From: Chondrus crispus
Lineage: Eukaryota; Rhodophyta; Florideophyceae; Gigartinales; Gigartinaceae
Direction of reading: 5' to 3'
NCBI RefSeq assembly: GCF_000350225.1
Contig: NW_005179058.1
Span: 62,001 to 126,000, forward strand
Length of the DNA: 64,000 nucleotides
The position numbers and the translations under genes are program-made. The notes beneath the pieces were generated by a model. It saw only the letters and a list, made by a program, of their open reading frames with translations, was not told the origin of the DNA and did no database searches. Position 1 is the first letter of the stretch; each line of letters opens with the position of its first letter. Positions 53,276 to 64,000 of this stretch are shown here, in pieces.

Positions 53276-55228
53276 ATGTTTCCTTCATCCCCGAGCCACT
53301 CGAGTGGTGGTACCAAACGCAAGCGCCACGGCGTGGGCTTTTCTTCCACTTCCCACGACCCTCTAAGTCTTCCTTCCATCCCTCGATTACCACCTGATTC
53401 CCAACATGCCGGCCCTGTTGGCCACATCGATTCCGATCCTAACGCTCCGTCCTCGCGTCGATACCCTGCTGCGTCGGAGCTCTACGATAAGGCCATGCGC
53501 CTTAATCCTGAGCTTTTTGCTTCCGCTAAATGGTTCTCAGTGATCGGTGTATGCGCCTTCGATGACATTGCTTACTCGTTCGCCGATGGCGCCGGTATGC
53601 TTCCAGGACAAATCCCCCTTCAAGCTATTTGGTCTTACGATTGGTTGGCTCGCATCGCCATTCCTCCCTCGATTGTGTGTCACACTCCGCCTCGTGGTCT
53701 TGCGGTGTTATCGACCCGCTTCATGACCGCTGTATGTGACAGGCTTGAGCTGCCATTGACGCAGGATCTCATCCCTGAGGAATTCGGTTGTGACACGTGG
53801 CAGTTTCGCACCGAGGGCGAGCGGTCTTACCTCGACAACATGCGGGCTTGTACCTCCGACAACCCTCCTCGTGAAGATAACCGCCTTTGGTTCAACCAAC
53901 GGACCGTATCGGGCGACGCTATGATGTGGACCAACGCCATAATTCCGGCTAATTTCCGACTTATCAAGCGGGGTACCATCCCCTTCTTCCAGCACACAGT
54001 GCGCTTCGAACGCCGTATTCGGTCTGACACGGGTTATTTTGCGGCCTACCAGATGTTGGAGGCGCGCGAAATCTCGAGGTCCCATTACGCGAATCGTTAT
54101 CAACGTATTCCGTCGTGGTGGAGCCAATTTGAGGTTTGCCAAGGCTTTTGGGCTGAGCTTGGCCCTGTGTACACGTATTACGGAAGGTATTTACGTGATC
54201 CTCGACACGGCCTTTGGGTAGTCTTCCTCACAGAGTGGTGTACCAAAGTGGCAGTGACCCTCCTGTGGGAGACCTACGACTGCTGGAGGTTGTGGTACTT
54301 GCCTCCCCAGCTCATCAGCCTTATGCGACGCCTCGATTATTCGATTTCCCTGGGCGGTGCTGATGCAGACACCGAACTGCATTCTCTCCTCGATAAAATA
54401 GAGGAGGTCGATTGGGACTTGATACCGCGTCAAAATTCCTCTCGTTCCTTCGTCCGGCAACGCCCCTCCTTCTCTCCTGGTCGTGCTCATCGTGGTGCGG
54501 GGGACTACGCTTGGTTTAACCCCTGGACGGGATCGCAATGTTCTTGCGACGAGGCGCGTCTGAGTCGGCAGTATGGGTGTCAGACGCCCGTTCCGGTTGA
54601 ATTGCCCGTCTTCCTTGCAGATCCCCGCGAGCGCGACCTCTGTCCCCGGGAGCCTTTGCGTTCTCGCCCTGTTTTACTGGTCTCACCGACTTCACTTCCT
54701 GTCGATCCGGCCGGCCCCCCTCTCCCCGTGAATGCTTCGATAAGGGCGACGAGAGCCCCTGAGTGTGAGGAGGTCAAATCCCCTTTGCGGTCTCATTCAC
54801 CTCCAGTGGCCAGGTGTCAACCTCTATCAGAGACGAGAGGGGTCCCCTCGTCATCTAGCCGGACTGACAGTCTGTCCGTGCGCGCAGCCCCAGAAAGGAA
54901 GGGAAATTCTTCGCCCCTTACCCCCTTGGCTCCTCCTGCACCGTCTTCCGCTGTGCACGTCCCAGTTCGTCCCCCTTCTCCTGCGGCTGTTCCAGTTGCC
55001 GCCCCCTTGTCACCAATCGTCGACGCAGTCCAATCGACCAGGGGAGGTTCGACCTCCCCGTCCTCTCCAGATGTTATCAAAAAGAACAACGGCGCCGCCA
55101 GCGTCTATCGCACATTGCTCCGTGCTCACGGAATAAACGAGGGGGCTCTCCGAGGAGCGTCCCTCGTTGACCTGCGCTTACTGGCGCAGCTTGTCGCCTC
55201 ACTTCCGAAGGAAAAAATCCTTGGATGA
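53276..55228 (+). CDS. Family-B antisense accessory gene, B2 copy, intact (650 aa)
   Basis: The ATG at 53276 (MFPSSPSHSSGGTKRKRHGV) gives an N-terminal basic nuclear-type motif, then a core of about 400 residues with many aromatic and Trp positions: YSFADGAGMLPGQIPLQAIW, FGCDTWQFRTEGERSYLDNM, IKRGTIPFFQHTVRFERRIR, SDTGYFAAYQM, WWSQFEVCQGFWAELGPVYT, LRDPRHGLWVVFLTEWCTKV, DCWRLWYLPPQL, GAGDYAWFNPWTGSQ. A Ser/Pro-rich linker follows (about 440-600), then a C-terminal helical module YRTLLRAHGINEGALRGASL. It is collinear with B1, where the linker is much shorter. It is the only uninterrupted accessory copy here, despite lying in a broken element. No cysteine cluster, transmembrane segment or known enzyme motif seen. 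Function unknown. Confidence 0.82.
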   Translation: MFPSSPSHSSGGTKRKRHGVGFSSTSHDPLSLPSIPRLPPDSQHAGPVGHIDSDPNAPSSRRYPAASELYDKAMRLNPELFASAKWFSVIGVCAFDDIAYSFADGAGMLPGQIPLQAIWSYDWLARIAIPPSIVCHTPPRGLAVLSTRFMTAVCDRLELPLTQDLIPEEFGCDTWQFRTEGERSYLDNMRACTSDNPPREDNRLWFNQRTVSGDAMMWTNAIIPANFRLIKRGTIPFFQHTVRFERRIRSDTGYFAAYQMLEAREISRSHYANRYQRIPSWWSQFEVCQGFWAELGPVYTYYGRYLRDPRHGLWVVFLTEWCTKVAVTLLWETYDCWRLWYLPPQLISLMRRLDYSISLGGADADTELHSLLDKIEEVDWDLIPRQNSSRSFVRQRPSFSPGRAHRGAGDYAWFNPWTGSQCSCDEARLSRQYGCQTPVPVELPVFLADPRERDLCPREPLRSRPVLLVSPTSLPVDPAGPPLPVNASIRATRAPECEEVKSPLRSHSPPVARCQPLSETRGVPSSSSRTDSLSVRAAPERKGNSSPLTPLAPPAPSSAVHVPVRPPSPAAVPVAAPLSPIVDAVQSTRGGSTSPSSPDVIKKNNGAASVYRTLLRAHGINEGALRGASLVDLRLLAQLVASLPKEKILG

Positions 55229-58200
55229 ATTGTCCCATTGACCCATCGCTGATGGTAGCGTCCTGCCGATCCATGTTCGGATCATTGTCCTCTGAGAGTG
55301 TCGTCTCATCGTCGACACTTCCCTTCGTTCCACCGAAAATAAATTGCATTTCCGTCTCCTATCAACTTCCTCCTCTTTTTTCATACGCCCCGTCGCCGCA
55401 GTCGCATCTTCTTCTCTCCACTTTCCTTCTCTTTTCCTCGTTACTGTGTCCCTTCTCTTATCCATTTTCCGTGCACCCCTGCTACTGCAGTTGCACATCC
55501 CCTATTACCTTCTCTTTTCCTTTGCTAATCCACGACACCGCCGGCTGGGGAGTCATGCCCTCTCCTTTTTTTCATTGATCGGCCCACGGACCTCTCACTG
55601 CCTTCCGAAATGTCCCCACCTTCATTACCCTTCAGGCTTTCTCGATGTCTATTTTCACGCCTTCGCGAGAAAATATCCCAGCTCTCAAACACTTGATTAC
55701 CTCCTCGGGGGCCTCCCGACGGTTGAACGATCCCGATCCATCGCTGTCCTGACTTCATCGACGTCTGTACACAATTATCATGTAAAATATTCGGAGTCGA
55801 GGGACTTGTAACTTCCCTACGCCTGTGTGCTTCTGCTTTTGGGCGGTAGTCACACATNNNNNNNTAGGTCTTCTGCAATGACCTTTCCCTTCGTCCCGCT
55901 CGTTTTCGAGCGTCCCCTGTTCATGATGACGACGTCATATTGTCCGCAGTGCTCCTTTGGTGAGGCTCATGATTGATAAATTTGGTAAACCGCGGAGGTT
56001 TGGTATATGACAATAAATAAATGAATACTGGTCGTTGCCATAGTCTAGCTCTCAGTGGAGCTCGTCGATGTGATCGTCAACACAATTTTGAGTTGCAGTC
56101 GGATGTCCCTCTTCGCCTTCTCATAAGCATCGCGCGGCGAGGTCCTGGCGGGGTGTCAAGGGAAAAGCTCGAGTTCTTCGTAGAACGTTTCCGTTTGTGT
56201 TCGCCATTTGGTCGCGGTTGGCGAAATCCTCTTCTTCACCGACAGTGAATTGTCACGTGCCACAGTCCCCTCTGTTCTCTCCGGGTCGAAGTTCCCTTCC
56301 AATCTCTCCGGTGGAGAACCAAGGTAACTGGAAAATCTTCCCCCCAAATAAAATAGCAGTGTACGAACTATCCCTTTTTGGGCTCGTCGGGGCGATCCTC
56401 AGGCTCCTTTCGTGCGATCACGTTGAATTCTCTTGGCTCGGCAAGTCTTTCGGCGTGTGATAAACATTCATGAGCGGCAGGGTAGCTTTTGAGTCGCCAC
56501 TGACAATCGTGTGAAACGGCGAGCTAGCAAGCCCTTTGAATGTCGGATCTTAAGGGATGAGTCCCTTGCTGTTCGTCTGGCTGTCAACATAGGCACAGAT
56601 CATGCGGATATGTGTGGCATTGTCGTCCGGCTCCTTCCTCCGTATCCGTCAACCTCTTTCTCGTTGGATAATTTACTGCGACTCATGTGTTTCGTTGGCA
56701 AGGATTTCTGAGCACAGTAAAAAAATACTGTATCCTTTTTCCCTGTCGCGACGATCGTGTCAGTCCATCGGAATACACGTCGGCCATTGTGCATACCGCG
56801 AAGTGGCAGTTCGCATCCTTTGATCTTTCCTGTTTCTCCTCCTGTCCAGAGGATGGACGACTTCTTTCTTTACCGATCCGGAATCCCCTTCATCTTGCTT
56901 CTGTCGTCCATGATTCCTGTGAGTCTCTATTTCCCTTCCTAATTTTGATTAAATTTTCGAATCACATCCGGCATTCCACATCTGCTCACGCAACACTTGT
57001 CCTTTGCCTGTCCTCACAAAAACCCTCATAAATATTTTCGTCAAATTAATTTAGACGGGGAGGCGGATCACTGATCCAAACGTCATCTCGCGTGCGCACG
57101 GTGGCGCGTGATTGCGTCCAAGGAGGTTAGTCTGAGACTACAGTAAATTTTCCATTCTGTGGCGCGGCAGCGTCTCATTTAGGTGAGGGAGTCCCAGGCA
57201 GAATCGCCTAAGTCATTTCATTTCCCTTGTCCTCATTCCGTGTCCTCCACTCCCTCTCGAGTTGCCTTGCTCGCGTGCACCCGCACGTCAACTGCATATG
57301 TTCCGCACCTTCTCCCTTGGCTTGAAGGTCACCCGCGCGGCAGTGAACAAGTTTGGGCAGTGTACATCCTCCTTAGTCTTCCTCGCACCTACGCAACCTT
57401 TTCCCTTTGTACCATATCGCGATTAGATACGCATGCGTTCCGTTCCCAGCGTGCCGGTGCGTTTTAGACTTTGATTCTTAACTTCCTGCTTGACAAGGGT
57501 ACCTATTTTCGTCAACAAAATGTTGCTTGTCTTCCTTTCCTCAGACCGGGGATCCGCATCGAAAAAATTCAATAGTCACCTTGACAACGCCAGCCCCTAT
57601 ACGTCAATAAAAAATGCGACAGACGCATCCGGTCTCAGTGAGAGCTGTGAACAGGCCTCTGATTTGACCGACGCCGCTTCATTTCGTGATGCGAATTGTT
57701 ACTGACGACTCGCCATGCCGTCGGCATGTGCGTATGGGTTTGCAAGCCGTTCTCTCCATCCCCTGTTGAACTCGCTTGTCGCAACACCTGGGCTTGTCAT
57801 GCCGTCGGCATCGTGGCCCGGGCTTCTCCTCTCCCTTAGGGTTTCTCTCTTCCCTGTAGGTCCTCCGAACTTTTGTTTCGAGGACTGTGTCCTCGACACC
57901 AAAAAAAAGAAAAGGTAAACAAAATAGAAACGAAAGTGGGGTTATCCTGATAAACGCATAAGTAGGTCTCGCGTGATAAAATGCGTTCGCGCTTGCGTCA
58001 GTCGCGACAGGCTGATCAAAAATTACGATAAACTGAACTAAGTCCCCTCAGGCTCGTGATCAACCTCGTCCCTCCCTGTGGTCGTGTTTCCCCTGGTCAT
58101 TGCGTTAGTGGAGTGACGTAGTCGAAGTACGATCATTAGTGAAAACAGGGCAGCCGTCGGCGTGGACAGCGTCGTGAGAGCAGGTTCTCATTTTGAGCAT

Positions 58201-59202
58201 AACTTCGGTCTCCGAGTTCTCTTCTGTCCCTCGGGATCTCCTCCAACTACCCGCGCGGTACAGTCTTCCTGGCAGGCATATGGAATTTAGTAGCTGGGCG
58301 TCCTTGAGCAACAAAAATAAAAGAAGAAAACCACTCGCTCTCCGTCTCGGCTTGACACACAGCGTAAATAAATTAACTATGATCGGCGGGTCGCAAATCT
58401 TCCTCGATCGTGTTCGGTCAAGGGTCGTCGGCCGGTGTGTGTCGCAAGGCTTGGTCGTTGTTGACCGCGGTGCAGGGTCTTGTTCTCTATGCGGCAGCAA
58501 CAAAAACGAAACAGAACAGTACGAAAACAAAAAAAGGAAAGGGGGTTACCGTGGCAAATGGGTTAGTGAGTCACTCGTGCCGAAAGGATTTAGGCGAGCG
58601 CCAGCGTCAGTCGCCGCAAGCCATGCTCAAACAATAATTCCCCCTCATCGAGGGTGCCGATAGTAGGTTAAGTTGTAGCACAACCCGGGTGAGTAACATG
58701 GTCGTGCCGTTGGCAAGTGTCCTGCACGGTTGATGATGGCTTTGCCACCAGGTCACTTCGAGTACTTGTACCGTCGGATGTGGCGGTGACAACCAACACT
58801 CGCGGTATTTTTTTCTTTTTCTAAATTCTGATTATAGTATGTGAATGACGGCTTGTGTTTCGTCCCCGATTTGCACTGCCGGTTCGGCAACTCGCGACCG
58901 GCGTGATCCATTTCTTTCGATTAAATCGGGTTTTGCAAGGATAAATCGCTGGTTTTGACGTCTTTTCTCCTGCGCCCGTCGGTGACGCGTGTGGGTGTTC
59001 CAGTAGACTCAATACGTAATCCAGGACTACAGTGGGACGTACCATTTCGTAGCGTGGCGGTGTACGCCGGTTCGGGCACCTGCAGGGGTTCCCTACTCAA
59101 TTCCTTCCTATTCTTTCCAACCCACGTCCTTGGGCTTCCTGCATCCTTCCTCGACTTGCGGGTCCTCGCGCCGCCTCCTGCCTGGGCGTCTCATGACGGA
59201 GC
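55229..59202. other. B2 spacer between convergent accessory gene and pol, with 7-base N gap
   Basis: Non-coding as in B1. The N run is at 55858-55864. A block at 57054-57170 matches B1 14380-14515. ATGCCGTCGGCAT palindromes occur at about 57716 and 57799. A-rich runs lie near 57900, 58310 and 58500. No preserved frame is shared with B1. Confidence 0.6.
57054..57170. other. Conserved block of the family-B spacer, B2 copy
   Basis: GGATCACTGATCC palindrome, GCGCGTGATTGCGTCCAAGG and CTGAGACTACAGTAAATTTT occur in the same order as in B1 14380-14515. Confidence 0.5.
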
Positions 59203-62200
59203 TTATCCTGATTGCGCGTGTGCCACTTGCTGAGGCAAGGGTAGCCTCTTCCTTCGGAAGTACGTCACGACTGCGCTACGCGGTAACTGTTCGACTGGCT
59301 CCCACGTCGCGGCCTCGGGCGTATAGCCGTACCATTTCACCCTGAGAATTAAGTTCTCCTCGTCGTAGCCGTGGTCCACGATCTTGTCGATCACATACTC
59401 CTGACTCTCGGTTCCTTCTTCCTGCGTGTCCAACTGTCGTTCCCCCTTCCGAAGAGCCAGCGACTCATCCTCATCCTGCTCTTCCGAACCTCCCATCTCT
59501 TGTAGATCGGGCGGGATGCCCGCAGCTTCCTGATTTATTAAAGGTCCGTCATCCGTCCTATCCTTCGCTTGCGTGGCGGGTTCTTCTCGTTCCCCTTCTC
59601 GGTTGAGGAATTGTAGCGCTTGTCGTAGCCCGACTATTGGCGTGTAGTCCATGGGACTAGGGGCTAATTCGACTCTATCTCGCGACACGCGCTCTTCCTG
59701 GTCGCCGATGGCAATGACGACCGTATTCTCAGTTGACTCCTTCACTTGATATGGACCCGTAGCCACTTGTGCCAACTTATGTTTCGGCTCGGTGGCCGTG
59801 CCTTGCTCTTTCCGAACGAATACGTATGATCCTGAAGGGATGTCATACTTCGACTTGCGGAGCCTTGCGTCGAAATTTCGCTTGTAGCGCGCTTGTTCTT
59901 TCCGCAAGCTCTTACCAGCGCCTTTCATCAGGCTTTCCAACCACGACTGCCATTTCAGGTAGTACGCTCGATTCGAGCTAAATCCTTCCAAACCTGGCTG
60001 TGCTTGTAACGCAATGCTTCTCGGCGCCCGAGCTAACACCAGCTCGAAAGGCGCGATGTACGTAGTTCGATGAACTTGCGTGTTGTATGCGAACGTCACG
60101 GCGTCGCTAAATAGGTCCCAGTCCTTGGGATGCTCTCCAACATATTTTCGCAACGCGGAAGTCAGCGTGCGGTTAAATCTCTCAACTTGGCCGTTGGCTT
60201 GCGGGTGGTACGTAGTCGTGAACACATTGCGTATGCCGAGAATTCGACAGACGTTCTGAAAGAACCGGGCCGTGAACTGTGTTCATTGTCGGACAGCAGC
60301 TTGACCGGTGGTCCGTACACGAATACCCAATGGTGAACGAAGGCTTGTGCGATGTGCGCAGCTGATATCTTCTTCAACGGTACGGTTCGTACCAGTTTCC
60401 AGTATCGATCGCTGATCACGAGAATATACCGATTTACTCGTTTAGTTGTAATTAGCTCGCCGAGGATGTCGATGGCGACAAACTCTAGCGGAGCTTTGGG
60501 CGTGAACAGCTTCATTTCCTTCGTGTTTTTTCGTAACTTCACCCTTTCCCGCGCACATGCGGCGCAATTCTTCGCGACTGCGTAGCAGTCTAGGGCCATC
60601 GTAGGCCAGTAGAAATATCTTCTCAATGTCTTGTAAAGTTTCCTGCCTCCCGGGTGGCCTGCCAATTTTGCGTAGTGGCTCAACCCTAGGACGCGGTCCC
60701 TTAACGATTGTGGTATCACCACTTGTACAAACTCCGCCGCGGTACGGCATAGAGTTCCTTCGAGTTCCTCCGTCTCCATGCTGAACGTTCTCACCTTTCC
60801 GGCGTCCATTTCTTCCTTGATGCGGTTGCAGAAGGGGTCGACGGCTTGCTCGCGAATGAGCTCCTCCGGAGTGACAGCTTGGAATTGATCGAGGCGATCA
60901 GGGGCGGTCCCACCCTCAAGAGCGAGGATGTCGTCTAACGCGTCAAAACTGTCCTCGTCCTCCACTGTACCCTCGGCCGGTTCGGCCATAAAGCATGTAA
61001 TTTCGTCGTTGATTTTGTCGACGGTTTCTCCAGCGGTCCGTAATCTTGACAGGGCATCAGCTTGGCTGTTAGCCTTGCCCTTCTTGTACTTGATTTCGAA
61101 ATCAAATTCCGAGAGGCGGAGCCTCCATCGGATTAATCTCCCGCTGGGGTCGGTTACGTTCATCAACCACCTCAATGAGGCATGGTCGGTATGCACAATG
61201 AAGTGCTCGCCATATAGATATGGTCTTAGAGTCTGTACGGCCCAAATTACTGCTATACATTCTTTTTCTGATACAGAACAGTTTCTCTCGGCTGCGGCTA
61301 ACGTTCTTGAAAAGAACCCGATGGATTTACGTTGCGCATCCGGATGCGTTTGAAATAATGCAGCGCCGATTTGATAGTCGCTTGCATCGGGGTCTACCGA
61401 GTATGGTAGGTCCTTCTTCGGCAGCGCCACCACCGGTGGCGCCAAGATAGCGTCTTTGAGCTTATGAAAAGCTTTTTCGCATAGTTCGTCGAATCCTTCC
61501 AACTGGACCGGTTGTCCTTTCTTCAGTAGTTGGTTTACAGGATGCGCAATTTTTGCATAATGCGGAACGAATCTGCGGTAGACATTACAAAGTCCCAAGA
61601 AGCTCCTGAGCTGGGTCTGCATTTGAGGGTACCTCACTTGTTCCAATGCGGCGGTTCGCGCGGGGTCAACTTCCAATGTACCTGGCCGAACGACATGGCC
61701 CAGGTACTTGATCTTTTCCACGAAAAATTCGCACTTGCGAAGCGTGAGCTTCACACCTGCCTTCTCCGATACAGAAAGTATTTCATCCACGTGCACGATG
61801 TGCTCCTCCCACGACTTGCTAAAAATTATTATGTCATCCAGATACACCAAACAGCATTTCCACCGGAACGGAGAGAGCAGGATATCCATTGCTCTTTGGA
61901 ACGTCGCTGGCGCGTTGGTTAGCCCGAAGGGCATTCTTGAGAAGCGATACAAACCTGAGTGACACGAAAACGCGGTCTTGTCGCGGTTGCACTCAGGGAT
62001 AGGCATCTGCCAATATCCCGAGATCGCGTCCAACGCGGAGAAAACCTTGGTGTCACCAAGCGAGTCCAGACACTCATCCATGCGCGGTAAAGGGTACGTG
62101 TCCTTTATCGTTACCGCGTTTATTCTGCGATAGTCTACGCAAAAGCGCATCGATCCGTCCGGCTTCGGCACTAATAAAACGGGCGACGCCCATTCTGACT

Positions 62201-63366
62201 GCGCCGGTTCGATGACTCCTGCTTCTAACATCTTCTGCACTTCTGCATCTTCTACTTCGCGGGCTCTAGGCCCGGGCCGATACGGGGCTTGCGCAATTGG
62301 CCTTGTATCTGGGGCCAGTTCAATCCGGTAGACCGTGGTGTTGATCTCACCAAGGGTCTTATCCCACATGCAGGAATATTTTTTTAACATTCGACGGAAT
62401 CTTTCGCGCAGCCGGTCCGGCACGTGGCTCAGGTCGAGCTCCTCCACGTCCGGCGCGGGAGGCTCAATCCGCCGCTCCGGCTTCGTAGTTGCCGTCGCGG
62501 AGAGCCCTTCCTCCCGTTCTCCTTGCTGGTCCTCGCGATCTTGTTCCGACGGTTCGCACCTTCTCTCGCCCGTAGGCGGCGGGGTGGAATTAGAAAAATT
62601 TTCCTCGTCCCTTTCTTGAATTCCAAGTACCTCACCAATGGGTGGAATTGCTCTTGAATACGGCCCTCGGGTGCGGTAATAGTTCCGCCACCACTTGGCC
62701 TTTCTGAACCCTGACAGCGTAATTTCTAAAATTCGCTACAAGCAATCTAAAAGGTTTGTCAGGCTCAACCTGAACTACACCGTTGGTGCTTACCAGTCCG
62801 TGCTTGTCGTATAGGGGTGCGTAGGGTTGAACGACGACCAAGCCAGTCCTCTTCGAGGTGCATTCGACTACGTGTTGCGTCCCTGGCTCAATGGTCGTGG
62901 CTCTTGCCACCTTCACCCTGGGGGAAACTCGCTCCCCTTTTGCATCAGTTTCGCCCTCTCCGGGGACCAGATGCTTCTTCGATTTTCTCGCCGAGAACCG
63001 CCTTACGATTGGAACCTCCGAGAAATCCGCCAACTCAACTGTCCTCTTCCGTGGGTAGATAGCCTCCACGAACCTATCGCAATAGTCCGCTACTAGAATC
63101 AGCGGTACCGCGAGCTTCTCGCACACAATAAATTCGGCAGCAGCCACAAATCGTCCAAGTCTCACGGGCATCTTGATGGTTCCGAGAGTCTGGAGTGGCC
63201 TGTTGTTCGCGTCGCCAATGTCTTGGGTCGGTCCGTAGGACACTAGAGATTCCATTCCAGCCGGGAATTCCGATTTTCGTACAAGGTTTGGTCCCGCGGT
63301 GGTGTCTAATACAGACAACATCCGGCTCATCAATCCGACTGTTGGTCCAATGTCCGCGTAAACTTT
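59203..63366 (-). pseudogene. pol: B2 pol: protease (partial), RT, RNase H, integrase, chromodomain; two frameshifts
   Basis: Protease begins after the A3 junction (VYADIGPTVGLMSRMLSVLD, then TTAGPN where B1 has TGAGPN, so the catalytic glycine is lost). One extra C near 62642 (CACCCATTGG versus B1 CACCATTGG) shifts the frame; RT then resumes (ELDLSHVPDRLRERF, MRFCVDYRRINAV, YLDDIIIFS), followed by RNase H and the integrase zinc finger. A missing C near 60284 (GTGTTCATTG versus GTGTTCCATTG) shifts the frame again just after LLSDN, and the integrase end (TTYHPQANGQVERFNRTLTS) and chromodomain (EYVIDKIVDHGYD, VKWYGYTPEAATWEPVEQL) are in the next frame to 59203. The reading has Tyr where B1 has its nonsense codon. 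Confidence 0.88.
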
Positions 63367-64000
63367 TGTAGCATAAACACCCCCAGCGATAGCGGTGTAT
63401 GCACAGTTCGACCGAGACCCCGTCCGATCGGGAAGACGGGGGTGAAGCGGGACACCAGCTAACGGCACCGGGCAGCGGGCCCGGGTAGCGTGGTAGAGCG
63501 GGAACGGGGAGGACGCCGGTACGCGCGAGCGGTTCGACGCCTGGACGCCCCGGCGCGGTACTGGGTAACGATCCAGTACCGACGGGCGGAGGCGGAGCCG
63601 ACTCGTGGGCGTACCGCGCGCGTCCTCAACCCGCGCTCGGTGCCGCTCTAAGGTAGTTAGCGAGCGCTACCTTAGAATAAGCGGGAAGTCGGGCCTTGAC
63701 GGTCGGTGGGTGACAAGTCCGTGCTTGTCCTCCCCCACCGCCGCCGGTCCGCTCCATATTTAATGTACATAATAACCTATCATAATAGTACAGTACCGAT
63801 GTACTGTAGCGACGTACTGTAGCGGTCGGTCGACACTGTAATACTGTCAGGCATCGGGGCTGGCAGTACACGTGTGCGCCCGTTCTTCGGTCCCGCGCGT
63901 ACACGTGTACACGTGCGCCCCCTGTACTCGGGGGTACACGTGGTGGTACTGTAGAGCATCGAGCCCTACAGTAACCGATCCGGTTCTGAGTTGATCCAAT
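63367..64000 (-). repeat. Family-A LTR (A3), right end outside window
   Basis: TGTAGCATAAACACCCCCAG starts at 63367 inside B2 protease (AACTTT|TGTAGC; B1 reads uninterrupted through this point). It aligns along its length with the A1 LTRs, including TTTAATGTACATAATAAC, GTACAGTACCGATGTACTGT and ACACGTGTACACGTG. The window ends about 40-50 bp before the expected ...TTATGCTACA end. Whether it is a solo LTR or one end of a full element cannot be seen. The orientation equals that of A1. Confidence 0.85.

Larger units (their letters stand above)
52110..63366 (-). mobile_element. Family-B chromovirus copy B2, truncated by A3
   Basis: LTR 52110-53152, antisense accessory gene 53276-55228, spacer 55229-59202 and pol 59203-63366 lie in the same order and orientation as in B1. 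The element is inserted into the copia relic at 52109/52110. It is cut within the protease at 63366 by a family-A LTR; gag and the 5' LTR lie beyond the window. Pol has two frameshifts but the accessory gene is intact. Confidence 0.88.

Noticed and set aside
1-64000. tRNA, rRNA or other structural RNA genes
   Set aside because: No cloverleaf with A and B boxes and no rRNA-like sequence was recognised by eye; the PBS matches are primer sites, not tRNA genes.

Overview
The window is eukaryotic, repeat-rich DNA dominated by LTR retrotransposons. It holds only one clear host-like gene, a WD40 protein cut by the left edge. Everything else that codes belongs to transposable elements. A GC-rich, intron-poor genome carrying several chromovirus families alongside Ty1/copia and pogo/Tigger elements fits a red alga (Chondrus-like) best. 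That assignment is inference, because no rRNA, organelle or diagnostic host gene is present.

Layout. 1-921: WD40 gene end. 922-3882: intergenic DNA with a zinc-knuckle coding relic (about 1373-1690) and a short pogo/Tigger-like DNA transposon (2014-2844). 3883-26609: a 22.7-kb compound insertion, made of a Ty3-type chromovirus of family A (copy A1, AGGGG on both sides) whose protease-RT-integrase core is replaced by a complete family-B chromovirus (copy B1, 8831-23430). 26610-28605: unexplained DNA with a distant inverted repeat. 28606-33951: a small chromovirus of a third family (C), with broken RT. 33952-36210: intergenic DNA with a candidate TIR element (35019-35979). 36211-49423: a complete young family-A element (A2, 13.2 kb, 600-bp LTRs about 99% alike, AAGAG duplication). 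49424-52109: a degraded Ty1/copia relic (RT and RNase H). 52110-63366: a second family-B element (B2), inserted in the copia relic and itself cut at 63367 by a further family-A LTR (A3) that runs off the window.

Main observation. Families A and B share one unusual plan: LTR - gag - pol (with chromodomain) - long non-coding spacer - a long gene on the OPPOSITE strand - LTR. The antisense gene reads inward from the 3' LTR and converges on pol. I see it in four copies (A1 4810-7095, A2 46241-48559, B1 9991-11655, B2 53276-55228). The A and B products differ in sequence but match in position, basic nuclear-type motifs and low-complexity tails. Each family's protein is well conserved between its two copies; three copies carry exactly one nonsense codon and B2 is intact. 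I recognise neither protein family. Both families also share the same primer-binding site. These antisense genes, with their spacers (hairpin-repeat array in A, conserved palindromic block in B), are the best candidate here for an undescribed system.

The elements are mostly defective: nonsense codons in B1 pol and in both A accessory genes, frameshifts in B2 pol, A2 gag/pol and C pol. Their LTRs, TSDs and nesting give a clear insertion order.
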